Assembly: GCA_052400625.1 (NCBI GenBank)
Contig: JBQTGH010000012.1
Length of the DNA: 64,000 nt
Reading direction: 5' to 3' (one strand)
Source of the DNA: Thermophagus sp052400625
GTDB lineage: Bacteria; Bacteroidota; Bacteroidia; Bacteroidales; Marinilabiliaceae
A program made the translations under genes and the position numbers. Positions 9,070-17,511 of this stretch are shown piece by piece; positions within the stretch are counted from its first letter, which is position 1; every line of letters starts with the position of its first letter. The notes beneath the pieces were generated by a model. The model did not search any database, was not told the DNA's origin, and saw only the letters and a program-made list of their open reading frames with translations.

Positions 9070-9388
9070 TGAATACAGGATTATGTGGGTCATGGTATTT
9101 TTTGATTTGCCGACGGAAACAAAAAAAGATCGCAAAATCTACAGCACTTTTAGAAAAAAGATGCTGAACGACGGTTTTGTGATGTTCCAGTTTTCCATCT
9201 ATATTCGCCATTGTCCCAGTCGCGAAAATGCAGATGTGCATATTAAAAGGGTGAAGAGCTTTTTGCCCCCCAAAGGTCATGTGGGGATCATGCGGGTAAC
9301 CGATAAACAGTTTGGGGATATGGAACTTTTTTACGGAAAAAAAACTGAAAAGAAAGAAACCCCATACATGCAATTGGAGTTATTCTGA
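9056..9388 (+). CDS. cas2: CRISPR-associated protein Cas2
   Basis: A 110-residue ferredoxin-fold partner of Cas1 in spacer integration. The N-terminus MERLNEYRIMWVMVFFDLP has the family's first beta strand ending in an Asp (D17), followed by TETKKDRKIYSTFRKKML. I chose ATG 9056 because the recognisable family sequence starts there; an in-frame TTG at 9047 would add three residues. It overlaps the end of cas1 by 14 bp. The leader and array start about 100 bp downstream on the same side, as usual for adaptation genes. Confidence 0.94.
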   Translation: MERLNEYRIMWVMVFFDLPTETKKDRKIYSTFRKKMLNDGFVMFQFSIYIRHCPSRENADVHIKRVKSFLPPKGHVGIMRVTDKQFGDMELFYGKKTEKKETPYMQLELF

Positions 9389-9418
9389 AAAAAAAAAACC
9401 GGTTTTCCGGGCTTTTTT
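9387..9418. terminator. Possible bidirectional terminator between cas2 and the leader
   Basis: A run of A, the short stem CCGG-TTTT-CCGG and GCTTTTTT lie directly at the cas2 stop. A T run on one side and an A run on the other would let it act in both directions, ending the cas operon and any minus-strand array transcript that passes the leader. The stem is only 4 bp, so the strength is uncertain. Confidence 0.4.
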
Positions 9419-9495
9419 AATGTTTTGGATAGCCATTTTTTTTGTTCTAAATTTCAAGATAATTAATTGAAATTCAGTTTTTAATGGCTTGGTCT
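9419..9495. promoter_or_regulatory. AT-rich CRISPR leader
   Basis: This is 77 bp of AT-rich DNA between cas2 and the first repeat. The repeat at this end is intact, whereas the repeat at the far end is degenerate. By the usual rule, new spacers are therefore added here, next to cas1-cas2. Confidence 0.55.
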
Positions 9496-11513
9496 GCTGT
9501 CAGCAATACTACAAAGGTACATTTTGAAAGCAATTCACAACGTTCTTGAATCAACATGATTTAGCGCAAAAGCTGTCAGCAATACTACAAAGGTACATTT
9601 TGAAAGCAATTCACAACCGCGGACCCAGTCGCAGTTCGGATTTCATGAGCTGTCAGCAATACTACAAAGGTACATTTTGAAAGCAATTCACAACTGAATA
9701 GCGTCAATTAGCTTTTTCATTTCGGCTGTCAGCAATACTACAAAGGTACATTTTGAAAGCAATTCACAACATAATAAGACGCGTGAAATGAAAGAAGTTA
9801 AGCTGTCAGCAATACTACAAAGGTACATTTTGAAAGCAATTCACAACATTTTCAAGTATAGGTGTGTTTAAGTTTGAGCTGTCAGCAATACTACAAAGGT
9901 ACATTTTGAAAGCAATTCACAACACCCTTTATAAATTACGGTTTTAGGCTAAAGCTGTCAGCAATACTACAAAGGTACATTTTGAAAGCAATTCACAACA
10001 GCGCCTCGCAATACTGTCGGTGACGACTTGCTGTCAGCAATACTACAAAGGTACATTTTGAAAGCAATTCACAACCCTTTAATGCCCCAACCCCTAATAT
10101 CACCAGCTGTCAGCAATACTACAAAGGTACATTTTGAAAGCAATTCACAACCCTAAACTCATACATTGTAGCAACCATTGAGCTGTCAGCAATACTACAA
10201 AGGTACATTTTGAAAGCAATTCACAACCAGAATCAGGAATGTATATTCAAAGGAAAGGCTGTCAGCAATACTACAAAGGTACATTTTGAAAGCAATTCAC
10301 AACACAAGACTTATTGAAAAAGTCAACGTCCCTGCTGTCAGCAATACTACAAAGGTACATTTTGAAAGCAATTCACAACAACGAAAGGGTGAATCCGGCG
10401 GATATATTGGCTGTCAGCAATACTACAAAGGTACATTTTGAAAGCAATTCACAACGGCAATGGGCATCATGCAGTATATAGAGGAGCTGTCAGCAATACT
10501 ACAAAGGTACATTTTGAAAGCAATTCACAACATTGAGGTCTGCCACACACTCGCGGCCCTTGCTGTCAGCAATACTACAAAGGTACATTTTGAAAGCAAT
10601 TCACAACAGCAGACGAAAAATTGCAGTATGCAAAGATGCTGTCAGCAATACTACAAAGGTACATTTTGAAAGCAATTCACAACCTACTATGGACAACAAA
10701 AAGGCAAAAACCAGCTGTCAGCAATACTACAAAGGTACATTTTGAAAGCAATTCACAACTAGATCTTAATATTAAATGATTTTTAGCCTGCTGTCAGCAA
10801 TACTACAAAGGTACATTTTGAAAGCAATTCACAACGTAGCGGTATATTTGGCTATGGTACAAATTGCTGTCAGCAATACTACAAAGGTACATTTTGAAAG
10901 CAATTCACAACACAATTCACACAATTAATGCAGTTCATGCAGCTGTCAGCAATACTACAAAGGTACATTTTGAAAGCAATTCACAACGTGGTGGAAAACA
11001 GAAAGTGAGTATTTCAGGCTGTCAGCAATACTACAAAGGTACATTTTGAAAGCAATTCACAACATGCTTCATAAACAACATTTGTATGCTTCAGCTGTCA
11101 GCAATACTACAAAGGTACATTTTGAAAGCAATTCACAACATTGAGGTCCGCTACACACTACCGCGGCCCGCTGTCAGCAATACTACAAAGGTACATTTTG
11201 AAAGCAATTCACAACATACTACATAAATATAAAGAGAAATATAAAGCTGTCAGCAATACTACAAAGGTACATTTTGAAAGCAATTCACAACACACCAATT
11301 CTTTGTCAGGAAGTTTTACCTGCTGTCAGCAATACTACAAAGGTACATTTTGAAAGCAATTCACAACCCATCCAACCCATTCTGCTGCCAAATCAAAGCT
11401 GTCAGCAATACTACAAAGGTACATTTTGAAAGCAATTCACAACTCTCTTCGCTCTGCGCGTTGCCGCGTTTTCGCTGTCAGCAATACTACAAAGGTACAT
11501 TTTGAAAGCAATT
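9496..11513 (-). CRISPR. Type II-C CRISPR array: 27 repeats, 26 spacers
   Basis: The repeats are 46 bp. On the plus strand they run from GCTGTCAGCAATACTAC to GAAAGCAATTCACAAC, so the crRNA-sense repeat (minus strand) starts GTTGTGAATTGC, the usual type II start that pairs with the tracrRNA. Copies 1-26 look identical. Copy 27 (11474-11513) lacks the last six plus-strand bases. Spacers are 30 bp except two of 31 bp (9618-9648 and 9771-9801). Minus-strand transcription is inferred from tracrRNA complementarity. Spacers at 10532-10561 and 11140-11169 are near-duplicates. Short open frames inside the array are artefacts of the repeat. Confidence 0.98.
11490..11497 (-). promoter_or_regulatory. Promoter box inside the CRISPR repeat (5'-most copy shown)
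   Basis: On the minus strand each repeat contains TACCTTTG, an exact fit to the Bacteroidota -7 consensus TAnnTTTG, at repeat positions 23-30. TTG lies at positions 2-4, 18 nt upstream, close to the usual -33 spacing. Transcription would start near the repeat end and read the next spacer. The same box recurs in all 27 repeats; the copy given here belongs to the degenerate end repeat. No transcript data are available, so activity is inferred. Confidence 0.55.
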
Positions 11514-11897
11514 ATTTTCAAATTAGATTGAAAAGATAAATGCGTAAATAGATAACCAAAACTGATTTATGTACATAATTGGTTAATTCCCGATTGGGAG
11601 GCGATCCTCATATAAACATTATTTGCAAACCGTATTCAGTCTATCGTTCTGAGTGAAAATGGTGGAGTCCGTCGAGTTCACATGTTTATAAAAGAATGGA
11701 CCAAAAAATGTTATCGTCGCCTTAGGGGTCAAAGGTTAGGAATAACCTGTCTGAGACGGTGTTTTTTGTGGGAATAGTATGGGATTGGGGAATCTATGCC
11801 GATGAGTGGGAAAATTAATTTGAAAGCTATCCCTCCCCTTCTTCGGTGCTACATAAGGAGGTTTGTTCCGGCCAAAGGTCGTGAGCCTTTGTTGGGA
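11514..11897. other. Non-coding stretch after the CRISPR array
   Basis: I see no gene or clear RNA here. It contains scattered short hairpins but no repeat shared with the other blocks until about 11898. Confidence 0.5.
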
Positions 11898-12100
11898 TTC
11901 AGAAGCCAGAAGCAGAAATCAGAAGCCAGAGGCCAGAAGTCATAAGTCAGAGGCCAGAAATAATTAAATGATATAGGTAGAAATAAAGTAGCTATAAATA
12001 GTTTGGTTTTTAACTGGTTAGAGATATCTTTGTTCCAGTTGCCTATTGGCCTATTGACCTATCGGCCTAGTAACCTATCGGCCTAATGACCTATTGGCCT
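11898..12100. repeat. Dispersed repeat family A, copy 2
   Basis: The order is the same as in copy 1: AGAAGCCAGA-type 9-mers, the AT-rich core with TAAATAGTTTGGTTTTTAAC, and then degenerate CCTATTGGC units. Copy B begins 10 bp later. Confidence 0.85.
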
Positions 12101-12109
12101 TGAATTTTA

Positions 12110-12191
12110 GCCCCGGAGGGGCGACAGAGGAAATGGGATTACAAATCCCAATAAGGAAAGCGTTGTGGATTAAGGAATTCCACAACGACGG
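12110..12191. repeat. Three-hairpin repeat family B, copy 2
   Basis: GCCCC-GGA-GGGGC, then TGGGATT-ACA-AATCCCA, then CGTTGTGGA...TCCACAACG. The stems are perfect or nearly so. The element abuts the next family A copy. Confidence 0.85.
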
Positions 12192-12376
12192 AGGCCAGAA
12201 TTCAGAAATAATTAAATGATATAAGTAGAAATAAAGTAGCTATAAATAGTTTGGTTTTTAACTGGTTAGAGATATATTAATTCTAGCAACCTATTGGGCT
12301 ATCGACCTAATGACCTATTGACCTAACTGCCTATCGACCTATCGGCCTAGTAACCTATTGGCCTATTGACCTATTC
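12191..12376. repeat. Dispersed repeat family A, copy 3
   Basis: GAGGCCAGAATTCAGAAAT leads into the same AT-rich core and a longer array of CCTATCGAC-type 9-mers. It forms an A-B-A series with the two preceding elements. Confidence 0.85.
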
Positions 12377-12500
12377 AAAGCGGCGGCAGAGTAGTCACCA
12401 GGAATCAGGATATCTACCTATCTTATATCTTACAATCTAAGATCTAACATCTATCGGTCCACTGTGTATCCTCTGTAAAATTTTAGTTTTTTGTAGAGAA

Positions 12501-12655
12501 AGGGATAAAAAGTCCCAATAAGGATAGCGTTGTGGATTAGAGAAATTCACAATGACGGGTTGTTTCTGGTGAGTTTTTCTTAATTTATAGGATTATAATC
12601 CCAGTAAGGAGGTTGATGTGGGTTCGAAAATTCCCATCAACGGAGGTTGGTTAAG
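12501..12655. repeat. Two diverged family B copies
   Basis: The first (to about 12559) keeps AGTCCCAATAAGGATAGCG and TTGTGGATTAGAGAAATTCACAA. The second (about 12588-12655) has a GGATTATAATCC hairpin, CCAGTAAGGAGG, and a stem of GTTGATG-T-GGG with CCCATCAAC. Hairpin positions and linker text are kept while the stem bases differ. rsgA starts 29 bp later. Confidence 0.6.
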
Positions 12656-12683
12656 TATTTTACATCGCAAAAAAGGGTAAACA

Positions 12684-13739
12684 ATGATAAACTTAGATTG
12701 GTATGGTTGGAATGATCAGTTAAACCAACTTAAGGAAGAATCCATGCACCGTGAGCTTCCTCATGGTCGAATATCTATTGTGCACCGGACCTGCTACGAA
12801 GTTGTTTCCGAAAACGGACTTATTCAGTGTGAACTGACAGGAAGTATGATGTATGGGAAATTGGATTTTGAGTTACCCTGTACAGGCGATTGGGTTATTT
12901 TTCAACCATTTGAAGGAAATAAAGGGGTTATCGTTGATATGCTACCCCGTGAACGGACCTTGTATCGAAAGAAAAGCGGCAGTGTTTCCGAAAAACAAGC
13001 CATTGCTTCTTATGTCGATAAGGCATTTATTGTGCAAAGCCTTGATAATAACTTTAACGTTCGCAGAGCCGAGCGTTTCATGGTTCAAATTCTGGAAGCC
13101 AACATCAATCCCATATTGGTACTCAATAAAGCCGATTTAGGGTTTGATGGGGAAAGAATAAATGAAGCCATAAAAAATTTAGCTCGTCAAATGGCTGTGA
13201 TTTTCACGAGTATTCATCAACCTCAATCTGTTTTGCAACTGCGAGAATTTATATCGAAGGGGGAAACGGTTGTCTTCCTTGGTTCTTCAGGTGTAGGGAA
13301 AAGTTCTCTGGTAAATGCCCTTTGCGAAAAATCGGTATTGGCCACCTCGGCCATCAGCCAATCAACGGGAAAAGGGAGGCACACGTCGACGCGCAGGGAA
13401 ATGGTTTTGATGGACGGTGCAGGTGTTTTAATCGATACACCGGGTGTTCGGGAATTTGGTTTGGCTATTGACAATCCTGAATCGGTTGGAGAGGTTCTGG
13501 AAATATCTGACTATGCTAAACATTGTCGTTTCAAGGATTGTGAGCATATCAATGAACCCGGATGTGCAGTCTTAGAAGCAGTAAACAACGGCAAGTTAGA
13601 CCAGGAAGTTTACGACAGCTATCTAAAGCTTCGACGTGAAGCAAGGCATTTTTCTACATCGGAACATGAAAAACGTAAAAAAGGGAAATCGCTATCAAAG
13701 CTAGTTAAAGAAGTAAAGAAGCGCAAAACGAATTTCTAA
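12684..13739 (+). CDS. rsgA: Ribosome small-subunit-dependent GTPase A
   Basis: A circularly permuted GTPase that acts in late maturation of the 30S subunit. The order of motifs is diagnostic: an N-terminal OB-fold (about 25-95), then G4 NKAD at 148-151, G1 GSSGVGKS at 200-207, the GRHTST switch region at 231-236 and G3 DTPG at 251-254. A zinc-binding tail follows with C281, C286, H288 and C294. The 351-residue length fits, allowing for a Lys-rich C-terminal extension (KRKKGKSLSKLVKEVKKRK) that could contact rRNA. The start is ATG. The gene stands alone between two dispersed repeat blocks, so it is probably expressed as a single unit. Confidence 0.95.
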   Translation: MINLDWYGWNDQLNQLKEESMHRELPHGRISIVHRTCYEVVSENGLIQCELTGSMMYGKLDFELPCTGDWVIFQPFEGNKGVIVDMLPRERTLYRKKSGSVSEKQAIASYVDKAFIVQSLDNNFNVRRAERFMVQILEANINPILVLNKADLGFDGERINEAIKNLARQMAVIFTSIHQPQSVLQLREFISKGETVVFLGSSGVGKSSLVNALCEKSVLATSAISQSTGKGRHTSTRREMVLMDGAGVLIDTPGVREFGLAIDNPESVGEVLEISDYAKHCRFKDCEHINEPGCAVLEAVNNGKLDQEVYDSYLKLRREARHFSTSEHEKRKKGKSLSKLVKEVKKRKTNF

Positions 13740-13796
13740 TTCTGAACTAAGCAGCGCAGGTATTTAATGCTTTAATGGCTTAATGGCCCGGAATTT

Positions 13797-13880
13797 GGGC
13801 CGCGGAGCGGTAGCAGAGTGAGTAAGAGAGAGAAAATGGGATTACAAATCCCAATAAAGAAAGGGTTGTGGATTAAGGCT
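13797..13880. repeat. Three-hairpin repeat family B, 3'-truncated copy
   Basis: It keeps a changed hairpin 1 region (GGGCCGCGGAGCGGTAGCAGAG) and a perfect hairpin 2 (TGGGATT-ACA-AATCCCA). It stops after the left arm of hairpin 3 (GGGTTGTGGATTAAGG), where a family A element begins. Confidence 0.7.
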
Positions 13881-14032
13881 AATAGGCCATTAGGCGATTA
13901 GAAGCCGGAAGCCAGAAGCCAGAAATTATTGAGGGATATAAATTGAAATAAAGTAGATATAAATAGTTTGGTTTTTAATTAGTTATAAATATATCTGCTC
14001 TGACAGCCTATTGGTCTAATTGTCTATTGGCC
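13881..14032. repeat. Dispersed repeat family A, diverged copy
   Basis: GAAGCCGGAAGCCAGAAGCC leads into an altered core (TAAATAGTTTGGTTTTTAAT is retained) and then a few CCTATTGGT units. Confidence 0.75.
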
Positions 14033-14039
14033 TTGAATA

Positions 14040-14195
14040 TTAGCCGCTGAGCGGCGGTAGAATGGTAACCAGGATGTAACCATCAGGCATCTAAGCCCCG
14101 GAGGGGTGACAGAGGAAATGGGATTGCAAATCCCAATAAAGAAAGCGTTGTGGATTGAGGAAATCCACAACGACGGGGAATCCACAACGACGGGG
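14040..14195. repeat. Family B elements: partial plus the best-formed full copy
   Basis: A hairpin 1-like fragment at 14042-14056 is followed by a full copy from 14095. In the full copy GCCCC-GGA-GGGGT, TGGGATT-GC-AAATCCCA and the 11-bp stem CGTTGTGGATT/AATCCACAACG are all present. The right arm of hairpin 3 is then repeated (AATCCACAACGACGGGGG). The element ends one base before the stop codon of the RelA/SpoT gene. Confidence 0.85.
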
Positions 14196-14196
14196 G

Positions 14197-15096
14197 TTAC
14201 TGAGTATTATTTCTTTTTAATTCATTTTCAATTATGGAGGGAGTTAAATTCTTTAAATCTTCATCATTAAGCAAGATGTGATTAATGATAAATACAATAT
14301 TATCAAATGTGATTGGCACCGAAATATTAGATAAAGCGAAGAAGTCAAGAATTTTCTTTCTATCAGCTTTAAATAATGCCTTTGCCACTTCAGGTTTTTT
14401 ATCCAATAACTCTGAAATATCTCTTTTCAATGAATTCAATCTAAACCTTAGTCGATATTTCGTTCGTATTAATCCCTCCCAGTTTTTAGCTTTGAAGTGC
14501 TTATATGATAGGTCGTTGAATAGACTTTTTAAGGTCGAGTCATTTGTTTCAAGCACTGCATATATTCCGTTGAGCAACCGTTCTTGTTCTGGATAATCTT
14601 TCCAATCTTCTTTACACTTGTATCTAAGGCTGTGATCAACCTCATGCCAACCTTCTGATAATATTGTTCTTAATTGCACCTCAAATGTATTGTCTACCAA
14701 TTGATAATCGGAATCATCCATGGTTTCCTTAACTTCATTTAAGAAAGATGTATGACTATGAGACATGCGAAAAATCAAGTTCGTTCTTTTGGGGGCAAAA
14801 ACGGTTAATTCATGCTTATCTATAGATTCTGAAACAAAACTCAGTTTTTTTTTGAGAATAGAATACACTAAGTCAATGTCATCAGGAAAATATGTTACAA
14901 TTCTAAGGCCAATTACATCCTGCATAAGAACACCATTCTGCTGTTGATACTTCCCTGCTTTACGTTTTATCTTTTCTTTTATGGATGATATGTCCTTAGG
15001 ACGGCTAAATAAGCGATATAATAGACCAATTCTATCTAATTCTGAAGAGATGGTTTCTCTCAATTCTTTTTCTATACATAACAGCCCTGGAATCAT
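14197..15096 (-). CDS. RelA/SpoT-domain nucleotidyltransferase, probable effector
   Basis: A 299-residue protein with a RelA/SpoT synthetase-type domain (about residues 10-200). The domain transfers pyrophosphate from ATP to a 3'-OH, making (p)ppGpp in alarmone synthetases or modifying tRNA in toxic relatives. Visible landmarks are RPKDISSIKEKIKRK (32-46), DVIGLRIVTYF with D60 and R65, FEVQLRT with E139 and R143, and WHEVDHSLRYK (150-160). The two acidic residues of the family active site (D60, E139) are therefore present. The usual YxSxH guanine-stacking loop is not recognisable between residues 100 and 120, so the acceptor may not be GDP/GTP. There is no hydrolase, TGS or ACT domain. The start lies 3 bp after the NACHT gene stop, so the two are probably co-translated. 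The toxic role is inferred. Confidence 0.85.
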   Translation of the reverse strand: MIPGLLCIEKELRETISSELDRIGLLYRLFSRPKDISSIKEKIKRKAGKYQQQNGVLMQDVIGLRIVTYFPDDIDLVYSILKKKLSFVSESIDKHELTVFAPKRTNLIFRMSHSHTSFLNEVKETMDDSDYQLVDNTFEVQLRTILSEGWHEVDHSLRYKCKEDWKDYPEQERLLNGIYAVLETNDSTLKSLFNDLSYKHFKAKNWEGLIRTKYRLRFRLNSLKRDISELLDKKPEVAKALFKADRKKILDFFALSNISVPITFDNIVFIINHILLNDEDLKNLTPSIIENELKRNNTQ

Positions 15097-15099
15097 TTT

Positions 15100-17280
15100 T
15101 TAATCGTTGTTATATTGTTCATGAAAATATCTTATTCCCTCTTTTGTTATAAAGCTCATATCTCCATTAAAAGTTAAATAACCACTTGATTTTAATTTAG
15201 CTATTAAACGGTTAACTCGTTTAATAGCTTCTTCATCTGTAAATTCTCCACGTATTTGTGATAACGTTCTGTGCCTAGGACGTTTTTTATCACTCTTGAA
15301 ATACTTCTCCAAAATATCTAATTCAGTAATTTCTTGATGATTTGTCTCATAATCTGATCCATCAGATGATAACAAATCATCAAGAATTGAATTGTTTGCT
15401 GAGCAACCAAAAGTTTGAAATTTAAGCTTGTAGGAGTCAGGTTTGATATTGCAAAGTTCGCAGTCGTAAAATTTACAGCCTTGGAAAATCGTATTTTCGA
15501 ATATATCTACATCGAACTTGCAATTGTTGAATACTACATTTGAGAAGGTACTATTAGTAATTCTTTGAGGAGGACAAAATTCAACACATTTGATTGTTTC
15601 ATCCATTATAACAATCTTATCGAAATTCCTCCGAATTCCATCCTTGAACGAAATATCAATATCGAAATAAAAGTTTTGATCAAACTCAAATTTATAATCG
15701 TTAAAAATTTTCCACAATAAATCACGGTTTTTTTCACTATTGGATTTAAAAGCGGTAGTCGCAAGGATTGCAAAAGTTTGATTAAATAATTCATTAAAAT
15801 TTGGATAGTACTGCTTATATTTATCCATTATTAGATTTTCACCAATCAGGTGCCCTAGGATAAAATCATTAACGAAGCCTACAGAACCACTCTGTTTTCT
15901 ATCTAAAAAAACATGATTAGATAAAGTTTCAACTAACTCGTCAAATGACGGACGTTCTCCAGGATTGTATTTTTGCAGGCAATCATTAATTATAGTTTTA
16001 TTATACGACTTAATAAAATCTTTTATTATTTCCTTAGATTCACTCTTAAAATCATACTCAGTCATAAATCTAACAAGTTTCCTAAAAACACGTAATTGTG
16101 TATTATTGTCCATTCGAAGACTTTGGCGATCCTGCTCCCTGCTTAGCAAAAAATCAATATATTGATCAACGATTGACTGGGTATGATTATCATCTAAAAA
16201 AGCTTTTAATTTTTCCAAAGGAATATTTCTTAAATAAGATAATAATACAGGGTTTGCCAGTTTATTAATCGGGAAATCTGAATTTTCAATTAGTTCAAGC
16301 CTTTCACCGCTAAGCCAATTTTTAACAGTTGGCTCCTTTATTTCAAATCGTGCAACTGAAAATTTGTTTTCTGTTGCATTTGCCCAATTATAAAACTGTT
16401 CACTATTAAACAAGGCTGTCTTACGAGATGTGATTACAATTTTTGCACTTTCCTCCAATAATTTCATTATTGTTGAAAGCATACTTTCAACTTTTGAAAA
16501 TTCATTTCTATTAAAAGTTACATCCTTTGTCAAAAGCTCATCAAATCCATCAATTATGAGTGGAATTCTACCCTTTTTTATTTCATAAAGAACAACATCT
16601 GCATTTATTCCAGTAGGAAATTGTTGAAAAATTTCATTATGTAATATATGTTTAAATACCCGAGCCTCCCTATTTCTAGACAACTCTGTAAAAAACGGTA
16701 GCTTATTGTGATCTTCAACTGAAAATGTATTAAGAATTTCATATGCAGAACATGTTTTTCCAAAGCCAGCTGCTGCTTCAATGATTATAAGTAAAGGGCC
16801 ATAAGTGGAAGAAACAATATCATTTATTTTATCTATTATACTATTGTTCTCAGCATCATAGATGTTTTCAAAATTTAACAATGTCCCTTTTTCGTTAAAT
16901 AAAAAATACTCATATGGGCTGTTTATGTATTTATACTGACTTCCTTCAGGCAAATGCTCAATTTGCCTTTCAATAAATCGCTCATACCTTTTAGATAAAC
17001 TTTTTGAGATAGGTGTTTTAATAAAAAAACCTTCAAACAAGGCCTTCTCCGCTTCCTCTATTGAATTAAAATTCCGAACTTCAGTTGCATAACCTTGTTC
17101 AGAGAATTCTGCTTTAAGTTTTTTAAATTCTGCATCTGGTGAAATACATACAATTTCGGCTGCATGATACATGCCATACCTCATTTTGTACACTCTTATA
17201 CTCTCATTTCCATCATTCGAAAGTTCATAACCATAATCCGAATACAATTTATCTAATTGGTCAATAGTGGGCATTATCAT
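15100..17280 (-). CDS. NACHT/STAND ATPase with pentapeptide-like and winged-helix C-terminus
   Basis: A 726-residue signal-transduction ATPase of the NACHT/STAND class, bacterial relatives of NLR immune receptors. An unrecognised N-terminal region (1-150) is followed by Walker A EAAAGFGKT (168-176), Walker B IPLIIDGFDELL (239-250) and an ITSR sensor-like motif (283-286). A helical segment follows. Next comes a pentapeptide-like stretch (NSTFSNVVFNNCKF and neighbours, about 555-605) and a C-terminal ~90 residues resembling a winged helix. No signal peptide is present. Start is M1 or M3. It precedes the RelA/SpoT gene by 3 bp on the same strand. An XRE regulator lies 231 bp upstream. The base composition is more AT-rich than the carbohydrate loci, as in transferred defence genes. 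I infer a sensor role: an invader signal would trigger oligomerisation and activate the partner. Confidence 0.85.
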   Translation of the reverse strand: MIMPTIDQLDKLYSDYGYELSNDGNESIRVYKMRYGMYHAAEIVCISPDAEFKKLKAEFSEQGYATEVRNFNSIEEAEKALFEGFFIKTPISKSLSKRYERFIERQIEHLPEGSQYKYINSPYEYFLFNEKGTLLNFENIYDAENNSIIDKINDIVSSTYGPLLIIIEAAAGFGKTCSAYEILNTFSVEDHNKLPFFTELSRNREARVFKHILHNEIFQQFPTGINADVVLYEIKKGRIPLIIDGFDELLTKDVTFNRNEFSKVESMLSTIMKLLEESAKIVITSRKTALFNSEQFYNWANATENKFSVARFEIKEPTVKNWLSGERLELIENSDFPINKLANPVLLSYLRNIPLEKLKAFLDDNHTQSIVDQYIDFLLSREQDRQSLRMDNNTQLRVFRKLVRFMTEYDFKSESKEIIKDFIKSYNKTIINDCLQKYNPGERPSFDELVETLSNHVFLDRKQSGSVGFVNDFILGHLIGENLIMDKYKQYYPNFNELFNQTFAILATTAFKSNSEKNRDLLWKIFNDYKFEFDQNFYFDIDISFKDGIRRNFDKIVIMDETIKCVEFCPPQRITNSTFSNVVFNNCKFDVDIFENTIFQGCKFYDCELCNIKPDSYKLKFQTFGCSANNSILDDLLSSDGSDYETNHQEITELDILEKYFKSDKKRPRHRTLSQIRGEFTDEEAIKRVNRLIAKLKSSGYLTFNGDMSFITKEGIRYFHEQYNND

Positions 17281-17511
17281 AATTAATTCTGTTTTGACTC
17301 AAGCTATAAAAATAATTCCTACATCCTTTTATATTCGTATTCAATGCCAATACACAATAAAAAAGCTGAATTTTAATTTTACAAAAAAACTGAAAAGACT
17401 TACCACTCTTAACAATGAAAAATCATTTAACATTTGAAACTTCATAGGATAATCCTAAAATAGATTTTCTCTTTTTTTGGATAAATTGTCCACATTTTTA
17501 TATCAATTATA

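Noticed and set aside
10460..11353. Several 60-70 codon frames inside the CRISPR array
   Set aside because: Each is the translated repeat (SAILQRYILKAIHN and similar) with spacer text between; the array explains them.
11898..14195. Repeat blocks as integron attC sites
   Set aside because: The hairpin B stems do not show the GTTRRRY/RYYYAAC core pattern, no integrase is present, and the intervening modules are far larger than gene cassettes.
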